Assembly (NCBI GenBank): GCA_963693365.1
Contig: CAVNZM010000005.1
Coordinates: 2,170,001-2,234,000 of the forward strand
DNA from: Amoebidium appalachense
Taxonomy: Eukaryota > Ichthyosporea
Length of the DNA stretch: 64,000 nt
Direction: 5' to 3'
A model generated the notes under the pieces. That model did no database searches. It was not told the origin of the DNA and saw nothing but the letters and a program-made list of their open reading frames with translations. This document shows, piece after piece, positions 57,086-64,000 of the stretch (position 1 is its first letter; every line of letters starts with the position of its first letter). A program made the translations under genes and the position numbers.

Positions 57086-58078
57086 ATGGGTGATGGGTGG
57101 GTGGGTGGGTGGGTGGGGGGGGGGGGGGGTGTTGGAAGGGTGGAGTGGGTGGTACGGTGGGGGGCCCGGGGGGGGGGGGGGGGTGGAGGGGTGGGTAGGG
57201 GAGCGGGAGGGGGGGGGGGGAGGGGTGAGCTGTAAGCTGTTGTTGATCTGCCTTGCATATAATCGATGCAACCCAAACCCCCTCTAATGTACGCAATATC
57301 ACAGGTGGCTCGCGAGGTTGGAATTAGCCACTACACAAGCCTCCTAGATCAGGGGGTTCCAACGCGAAATACGACCGCTGTGGACACCGACACATCCGAA
57401 CACCTCATCCCTATCGCCCTCTTCATATCCAGTGTTTTGCTCACTTTGGGCACGTGTGCATGTGGGGGAACGTGGGTGGCTGTGGTCGTGAAATTGCACA
57501 AATTGCGACAGAAAAAGGAACTAGAAATTTCTCAGAAGCCGAGCGAGCCAGATGAGTTGTCAAATAGTTTTCTTAGCACGACTTCCGTTGCTCTAAACCC
57601 CAACTCTGTTTCCCAAACAATTTCAAATCCTCTTTCCTCTAGTTCGAGCTCTGCTCTTCTCATTTCCGGTGGGAACCATAGAAATTTGAGCTCAAATTCC
57701 TTCGTAGCCCTGAATTCAAACTCTATCGCTTCCAGTTCAAGCTCTGCTTTTTTGGGTGGGAACATGAGAAATTTAAGCTCGAATTCTGTTGCTACTAACA
57801 CAAGCTCTATTTCTTCTAATTCAAACTCTGCTTTTCTCGGTGGAAACAATAGAAATCTGACCTCGTCCCCTATTGCGAACAATTCAAATTCTATTTCTTC
57901 CAATTCAAGCTCTGCTTTTCTGGGTGGGAACACTAGAAATACAAGCTCAAATTCCGTTGCCACCAGTCCAAACTCTACATCTTCTACGTCAGTTTCTGCT
58001 GTTGGCGGTACAAACACTAATACCCTTCGATCGAATTCAATAGATAAATATCCTGCTTTTCCCACATCTAGAAAGTAG
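47004..58078 (+). CDS. Type I membrane protein: beta-helix, crystallin-like domains, PAN/apple domain, TM helix, repeat tail
   Basis: Exons: 47004-47559, 47689-48275, 48872-49131, 49886-50184, 50585-50815, 51276-51323, 51991-52221, 53667-53708, 54474-54702, 55611-55643, 56272-56597 and 57305-58078, about 1,204 residues. One exon between 54703 and 55610 is unresolved: the donor at 54702 is phase 2 but the acceptor at 55611 needs phase 1. Order: signal-like segment ([12 protein letters not shown]) after a 36-residue extension; beta-helix module ([13 protein letters not shown]); a long Cys- and Asn-glycosylation-site-bearing ectodomain; two beta/gamma-crystallin-like domains; a Cys-rich PAN/apple domain; a Thr/Ser-rich stalk; a TM helix ([19 protein letters not shown] region) followed by basic LHKLRQKKE; and a 195-residue Ser/Asn-rich tail. 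The architecture suggests a cell-surface receptor or adhesin. The start codon could also be 47000 in another frame or lie upstream. Confidence 0.8.
50585..53708 (+). other. Duplicated exon pair encoding two beta/gamma-crystallin-like domains
   Basis: Exons 50585-50815 and 51991-52221 are both exactly 231 nt and phase 1-1. Each is followed by a small phase 1-1 exon (51276-51323, 48 nt; 53667-53708, 42 nt). Repeat 1 has [22 protein letters not shown] and [12 protein letters not shown]. Repeat 2 has [22 protein letters not shown] and [12 protein letters not shown]. The SS-L/I endings of each half and the YTG-Y-G turns are those of Greek-key crystallin motifs; in calcium-binding members an Asp/Asn-x-x-Ser/Thr-Ser site sits there. 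The number of motifs (four) and fold are inferred from pattern. Confidence 0.7.
54474..54702 (+). other. PAN/apple domain exon
   Basis: One exon of 229 nt with seven Cys: [33 protein letters not shown] and YLC. The C-x3-C-x5-C-AF-Y spacing and the following C-x-I-Y match the PAN/apple family, which mediates protein or carbohydrate binding at cell surfaces. Confidence 0.75.
57650..57994 (+). repeat. Four in-frame repeats in the cytoplasmic tail (84-93 nt each)
   Basis: Repeat starts at 57650 (93 nt), 57743, 57827 and 57911 (84 nt each). The consensus is SAFLGGNxRNLSSNSxATN, then SNSISSNS. A degenerate fifth copy follows at 57995. The Ser/Asn-rich content gives many possible phosphorylation sites. 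The reverse strand is also open for 202 codons because of the repeat periodicity; that is a shadow. Confidence 0.9.
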
Positions 58079-58979
58079 GGTGCAAATTGAAAGTTTTTCC
58101 ATGCCGGATAGTGCCGAACCACAGGCAGTATGCCTTGCATGGATGTTTGTATAAGTGTATGTGTATTCGTTAATATACCGACTCATTATTTTTCATCCGT
58201 AAGACCTTGCTGAAGTGTGTATTGTTCATGTTAATACATCTGTGTACATAGCACATGTATATATTGATACTCAGGCCACCTTCAGAAAGGCCTATTAACT
58301 ATCAATTAAGTATGTGCACATGATCCCGAGTCCATCAAGTGTCCGTGCCCTCACTTGTGTGCATGAGAGAACACAACACTGGTAATTGTCCTAAGCCCTG
58401 CAGCGCCTCCCCCCCCCCCCCCCCCCCCCTGATCTTAGCTATACCCCCCTCCCCCCCCCCCGTTTTCCTCCCCTTACCCCCTCCCTCCCGGCCCCTCCCC
58501 CCTCCCCCCCCCCCCCCCCCCCTTCTCCCCCTGCGCGACCGCCGGCATGCCAGACCCCCCAACCCCCCCCTTCCCCTCTCCCAGCTCCCACGCGCTCGAC
58601 CCCCTTCCCCCCCCCCCCCTCCCCCCCCCCCCCCCCCCAGCCCCATCTAGGTCTAGCTAAGCTTCTCCCCCCTCCCCCCCGTCCCGCCTCCGGGGCACTT
58701 AATTAATTAAGCTTCCTCGCTTTTTGGGAGGGTGGGGATTTTTATTTATTTTTTGGTTGGGGGGGAGGGGGGAGTGTGTAGGAGGGAAATAGAGAGCACA
58801 GGCTGTACTGGACCACATGCCTACGTACTCCTTCCCTCAAGGTACCACTGCCAACCCCCCGTCAAAAATGACCGAAAGGAAGGCAGAAAAAGAAGAGATT
58901 ACTATCCGATCGGACGGTAGCACCTCCACACAGACACTGCAGGGAACGATGACACACGTACACCAGTCAGAAGCGCCGA

Positions 58980-59026
<47 letters not shown>

Positions 59027-59815
59027 ACCCTGCCTCTTTCTTTCCCCCCTACCCAACCTTAAGTTTCGCTCCCACAGCAGTATCGAGCGAAACTTTGCCT
59101 TTTCTATATTAATTCTGGGTTTCACCTTTGTTCGTACAATTCTTTTTCCAGTGAAAATGATTAGATTATCTCCTAAATCGGCCAAGTTTGATCTAGTAGT
59201 TTTATTTTTGTCCTTCTTGCCTGCAAGGCTTAACACCCAAGTGAACCATGGGTGTATAGCTATCCTATAAATCTGTTGTATGTATAGCTTGGGAGCGCCT
59301 GCGGCGCCCCTCGTCTTATGTGTGGCCGTGCTGGAAAACGCAGTAGGTCACTCATGCACACGAGGGGCAGTGCTCCTGCCGTTTCCCAAAAACATAGACC
59401 GTGTAAACCAAACCAACTATAATTCTGTGCCCCCCCCTCCCCCCCGCCCCAGGACGTCACAACACAAAAATATAATTAAACCACTTCAGCCCAAAGTACA
59501 TACACATGATGTATTCTGCGAGTAAATCATAAAAGTCCCTGGTCAGAGTTCAGCGAGATTCAGCCACGACACAGGCTGCCCAAACTGGGGGACCTAAGCC
59601 AAATTTCGGAGGGATCTATCCGAATTTCGATATTCCGCACTTTCAAACCGTAATACACTCAACACGACTTTACATATAGCTGTACTCCACCACAAACCGT
59701 CGTACACTACAGACCAGGAACATTGATTTTGCACAGGAATTTCAAAGCATACCTCGTCCACAAACCAACTTCATATTTTCTGAGTTACTTTGAACCCACT
59801 TTCATGATTTTTGGA

Positions 59816-59852
<37 letters not shown>

Positions 59853-60008
59853 CCTTCCCCGCCAGCCCGCCCCCTGCGTCGCTTATTGTGGCCAACATGA
59901 CACGAGCCCAAAGCATGAAAGAATTGACACCAGCGTGTTCTATGGTGTTTTTTTCATGTAGGGAGCCTGGGTCAAAAAAGAGAAACCACAGAGAGCATTC
60001 GTATGGGC

Positions 60009-60060
<52 letters not shown>

Positions 60061-60880
60061 CTCTTGCACGCTGCCGATTACTAACACCATCCGGTGGCGC
60101 CTAATTCTTTTCAGAAAAAAGATTGATTAACCCTGCATGGGAACAGTCCTGGAACCTAATACAAGAATAATGAACGGTTGTTCACTTACTCTACTCGGTG
60201 TTAGAGAGGCTTTTTTGTCCTTTTCTGTATTTGTACACATGGAGGTGTATGTGGCCTGTGAGATGCGTACAATTTGGTTAAACACGGTTCGGGAACTTGC
60301 TCACAATTCCTATGCCTCATTTACTCACGTTGTTTTTCTGTTATAGCGTCATACACAGAGCACATTCGAAAGTGCACATATGTTTACGAGTTAATAGTTT
60401 TGGATAGTGCCTGAGCCGCGCAGTGCGTTGCAATTGATGCACGACCACAATATTTACCACGACAATATCTAGGCCAAATTTGTATGCATGTGAAGTGCAT
60501 CCGCAAACCAAAGAGACAAGTTCAGTTCTACATGTTACCCTTCTCATTCCCGTTTTTCTCACTAACCTCATGTAATCTCAAATTTCTAATTCACGACATA
60601 TTTTGCGCTTCGAGTCGTACAGAATCATAGTCGTCGTTACCACGGTTTGTAAGCAAACACATGCCTTTGCGTAAAAGCCAAGCTGTATCAATCATCCTTT
60701 TCAGTCAAATCAGTGCCTAATTGTGTTGGGGCATCTTGAACACAGCTATCAAATGCAGAGATATAGGCGAAGCCAGCTACCAGAACGCTTTTACCAAGTT
60801 GATTTGACACTGCAGGTTCTCTTGTGGCAAATTTTACTCGTTGGTAATACGATAAGGAGCGCTGTCGGATCCCCAGCTCC
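58079..60880. other. Intergenic region
   Basis: No gene recognised. It holds C-runs (about 58408-58430, 58506-58522, 58981-59026 and 59817-59849), a GT tract (60010-60058) and otherwise unique AT-rich sequence. The 3' end of the long beta-helix gene and of the minus-strand small gene at 60881 converge here. Confidence 0.55.
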
Positions 60881-61039
60881 CTACCTCCTCCACTCCGTTT
60901 CCAAGGGGAATATTCCTGACTCGGTCGGCTCAGGAACATAGTCGAACAGCTCGTCAAACAATGAGTCGTCTTCAGTTGGGACACCAGAAGACAGGCCAAA
61001 AAAGGAGAGGGAGAGGAGAGTGAGCAAAAAGAGCCTCAT
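60881..61039 (-). CDS. Small predicted secreted peptide
   Basis: Read from ATG at 61039 to TAG at 60881: 52 residues. MRLFLLTLLSLSFFGLSSG is a textbook signal peptide. The mature part is acidic (EDDSLFDELFDYVPEPTESG) and ends ETEWRR. An in-frame upstream ATG at 61078 would add 13 residues ahead of the signal and is less likely. A GTAGGG just at the stop could be a splice donor, in which case the peptide would be longer; no second exon was confirmed. No family recognised. Confidence 0.5.
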   Translation of the reverse strand: MRLFLLTLLSLSFFGLSSGVPTEDDSLFDELFDYVPEPTESGIFPLETEWRR

Positions 61040-61081
61040 TCTGCTTCTTGTTTTTAGTAGAAACAGCGCGGTGCGCACAAA

Positions 61082-61139
61082 ATCACGGTGTCAGAAAAAC
61101 ATTGCTCTATATCACGGTGTCAGAAAAACACTGCTCTAT
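61082..61139. repeat. 29-bp direct duplication
   Basis: ATCACGGTGTCAGAAAAACA followed by TTGCTCTAT (61082-61110) is repeated at 61111-61139 with one base changed. It lies about 45-100 bp upstream of the minus-strand start at 61039, where promoter elements would be expected. Confidence 0.9.
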
Positions 61140-61730
61140 AACTTTCCGTGTGGTTTTCGTCCTTTACTGGCAATGATTGCCGCGTGTTGTTCAACGGTTT
61201 CGACACGATCGCGAAGAAAAAAACATCAGGTGGATCCCAAGGCCGGGCCCGGCTGCCCGGGTCAGGAAGAAATGCGGCAAGCGCCAGCGTATGACCAACC
61301 ACCAATCGCCTACCAGACAGCATTGTTTTTTATTGTAAACCAATAAGATGACCTATAGTGGTAAAATGTGCATTCCAGTTGTAAAACTCCGTTTCACCGT
61401 TTTCGCCGGTGCAGGCTGCAGCAGGCAGGCAGTGCCTCGGACCTCAGTGATACCCCCGTGTCACCATGCGCGGAGGGCCGTGTACTGGAGGAAGCCTCAG
61501 CGGCCAGTCGGCCGTGCCCGGAAAACCACCATACAGCCTCAATTTCAACCAGGCTGCCCAGGAGTCGCACAGAGAAGAGACGCTTCCAGGCACAGCTTTG
61601 AACTTTGTAACTGGCATGTGGGCACTGATATATGTGACCAGAAAAGAGCAGAAAGCGGGGAAGGGGGCTGGACAAGGGGGGAAGGGGGGGGGGGGGGGGG
61701 GGGGGGGGGGGGAAGGGGGGGGGGGGGAGG

Positions 61731-61787
<57 letters not shown>

Positions 61788-63372
61788 GTGTGTGTGTGTG
61801 TCACGGTCACCCGTGCGTACGTGCACATGTGCCAGCTGCATTGGGTAGGGAGGCAGGGGGAGGGGGGAGGGGATAGGGGGAAGGAGTATCATGTGAGCTC
61901 GAGGAGCCAAGGAAGGAGAGGCTGTACGTTTCCGAACAAAATTTAAAGTGAACACACTTCCCCCTGCCACCCCGGGAAGGCCTTGGCTGATGTCACAAGC
62001 TGGCCATGGGCCAGCCCGTAGCTACTTGTAGCTGGGAGAGTACTCCTACTAGTACTATGTCTCGTACTTAATCATTGATGTAACTGTAGCTGCCACTGTG
62101 ACAGAACACACTCGTGCACATGGAGGATTTTTTTTAACCATTTTAATGACTGTAAAACAGCATTTGGTATGTTTTTCGGTGGCTTGTGTTACATGTGTAG
62201 GCCATGGCCACTCCGTGCAAGAACACTTTGATTTCTTTCTTTCTTTCGGAATCTTGTCATTCATGTAACAATTCATTCATTCGTCCGTTTTTGTGTGTTT
62301 GGGCGGGGAATATTAATAGAGCGCGGGCCGGGAGGATGGGGAGGGGGGGAGGGGGGTGAGGGGACAAAATATAATGGATCGGGAGGATTTCCATGCAAAC
62401 ACGACCCATCACTACTGGGCAGGCTGGTATGCATGTACTTCTTTGTGGGTTAGCCGCTCATTGTCCTCGTGTTTTATATACCGAATGAGCTTACAGAAGC
62501 ATGCATTGCACAAACCCACTATATGCATAGATTACAGATATAAGAGAGATAAAAGCTTTGCACTGCACGCGATAGAAAGTAGCCCAAGGCCAGTGAGATT
62601 CAAAGGTGTCCGTGTTGGGGGTGTAATGGCGCGGGAAAGGGGAGGCCCCCGGAGGGGGGGGGGGGGGGGGGGGGGAGGGAGCAGTGCATGGGGCCGTCCA
62701 AGCAGGGGTTGTTTGCCCTGCAGAGGGTAAAAAATTAGAACTGAGATGATTGAAAAGGCACTGAAGTTCTAGGGTATCCAAGCTTGACCAGCCCACGGAG
62801 GCGGGCAGGGGGAGATCTAGAGGGGTGGGGGGATGGGGGAGAAAGGTGATGCCGATGTATGCAAAAGACTCGTTGGGCAAACAGCTCGAGACAGAAAAGG
62901 CAGAGATTATGACCTCACGGACATGTGTATCAAACTGTGAGGGGTGGATGGGGCCCCGGGTGAGCATGCGGAAAAGCTGCACATGCTTTCGATGTGTTAT
63001 CTGTTCGCGGATGAGGTTGGCAGTGCATACTATGAGTTTTGCAACAATTTATTCATCATCAAGCCTCCATGTGCTTATGTGTCGGCATTACATCATGGTG
63101 TTGTAACGTTTTGCATCATCATGGGTTTGTTAAAAATACTGGTGGTGACCATCCGAGACACGCCTTCATGTTCACATTTTCCATAGTTAAGAACTGTTAC
63201 CGTTGCGTCATGTACAATGTCCGCCCGTTGCCATTCGCTTCAACATACTAAAAAATCACACATTAACGGGAATTATCACGACCGAGGAAATACAGGGCAT
63301 ATTAACCCCTATAACCACATTCCGGCCGAGCTCTAGCTAGGCCATCCGCAGGACATAATAACAGCACTACGT
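61140..63372. other. Intergenic region
   Basis: No gene supported. It includes a G-run/GT block (61681-61800), G-runs near 62658-62675 and unique sequence. Open frames on both strands between 61348 and 61600 and between 62740 and 63000 lack recognisable motifs or clear coding bias. Confidence 0.5.
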
Positions 63373-63720
63373 TTAGTGACCGTCGTGGCTCTTGCTGGGG
63401 GTAGCCGAACGCGTGCCGGTGTGGTCGGGCATGTCATGGTCGTCGTTGCCGCTGTCATGGCTGTCATGGTCGTGGTCAGCCGCCTGGGTGTCCATGTCGG
63501 CCATGTGGTCGGCCATGTGGTCGGCCATGGTGGTGGCCATGACGGGGGCAGTCTCAGCAGCCATCGTGGTGGCGGCCCAGGTCGTGGTGGCAGCCTCGGT
63601 GTGTGCGGCGGTGGCGGGCATGTGGCCGGCCATCTCGGTGCCAACCATCTCGTCGTGCGCGGGGGCGGCAGCCGCAAGGGCAACGACCACAGCCATAACG
63701 GCAGCTTGCAGGAACTTCAT
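63373..63720 (-). CDS. Small secreted Met/His/Asp-rich protein, possible metal binder
   Basis: Read from ATG at 63720 to TAA at 63373: 115 residues, no intron. MKFLQAAVMAVVVALAAAAP is a clear signal peptide with a likely cleavage after AAAAP or APA. The mature part is Ala/Thr-rich, then very rich in His, Met and Asp (MADHMADHMADMDTQAADHD, HDSGNDDHDMPDH). It has no Cys. Met/His clusters of this kind occur in copper- or other metal-binding secreted proteins, but no specific family was recognised. GC-rich, strongly biased codons and a TATA-like box upstream support a real, well-expressed gene. Confidence 0.75.
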   Translation of the reverse strand: MKFLQAAVMAVVVALAAAAPAHDEMVGTEMAGHMPATAAHTEAATTTWAATTMAAETAPVMATTMADHMADHMADMDTQAADHDHDSHDSGNDDHDMPDHTGTRSATPSKSHDGH

Positions 63721-63797
63721 TTTGGATTTATAAGAGAGTAAATGAAACTACAGTCTGCAGCGTTATCTTTCTGAGTCCTAAAATGAGGGTAGCCGAG

Positions 63798-63810
63798 CGT
63801 TTTATAGCTT
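63798..63810 (-). promoter_or_regulatory. TATA-like box upstream of the Met/His-rich gene
   Basis: On the minus strand the sequence reads AGCTATAAAACGC, about 80 bp upstream of the ATG at 63720. The position and match to the TATAAAA consensus are good; function is inferred. Confidence 0.5.
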
Positions 63811-64000
63811 CGATTTTAGCGGGTTGTAATGTGGTGACGAATGGTCATGACTGTTATACAATCAAACACATTGGTGTTGAATAGTATTTAGGTGTGGTAC
63901 GAGTACACGTACACGATAACCGTACACCAGGTGGTCCAGGATTATGGATCATCAGTGCACCAAGAGTGCTCGCGGATTTTGATAGAGTCTCGACACTCTA

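Noticed and set aside
57532-58140. 202-codon open frame on the minus strand
   Set aside because: It mirrors the in-frame repeat of the plus-strand tail and has no signal or domain of its own.

Overview
This window is nuclear DNA from an intron-rich, probably unicellular eukaryote. Genes are split into short GT-AG exons with GC-rich third positions. The introns are packed with homopolymers (C or G runs of 20-58 nt), CA/GT and CT microsatellites and C-run/A-run junctions. No viral, plasmid or bacterial backbone is visible. The lineage cannot be fixed from the sequence alone; the gene content (a zizimin-type DOCK factor, an SKP1/BTB-cytochrome b5 fusion, a beta-helix/crystallin/PAN membrane protein) fits a free-living protist. 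Layout: (1) 1271-25353, plus strand: the 3' part of a large DOCK-family Rho/Rac/Cdc42 guanine nucleotide exchange factor, assembled here as 46 exons that keep one frame for 1,436 codons. It runs from the DHR-1 (C2-like) domain through the armadillo-like middle to a full DHR-2 catalytic domain and stop. Its 5' end lies left of the window. (2) 27106-27417, minus strand: a small intronless cupin. (3) 28706-33454, plus: a three-exon, 444-residue protein with a SKP1/BTB-like domain and a C-terminal cytochrome b5 heme domain. (4) 35792-38531 and 47004-58078, plus: two paralogues that start with a secreted beta-helix module. The first is short and ends in a hydrophobic tail. The second is about 1,200 residues, with two beta/gamma-crystallin-like domains, a PAN/apple domain, one transmembrane helix and a Ser/Asn-rich cytoplasmic tail of 28-residue repeats. 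(5) 42735-43394: a foldback element with terminal inverted repeats, filled with short TTCTGC/GCAGAA palindromes. (6) 44966-45594: three tandem copies of a CCAAT/TATA-containing unit. (7) 60881-61039 and 63373-63720, minus: two small secreted-type proteins, the second rich in Met, His and Asp. A near-identical 0.33-kb dispersed repeat lies in a DOCK intron and in an SKP1/BTB-cytochrome b5 intron. The genes are not an operon. The clearest functional link is between the two beta-helix paralogues, which look like a cell-surface receptor or adhesin and a truncated, membrane-tailed partner or decaying copy.
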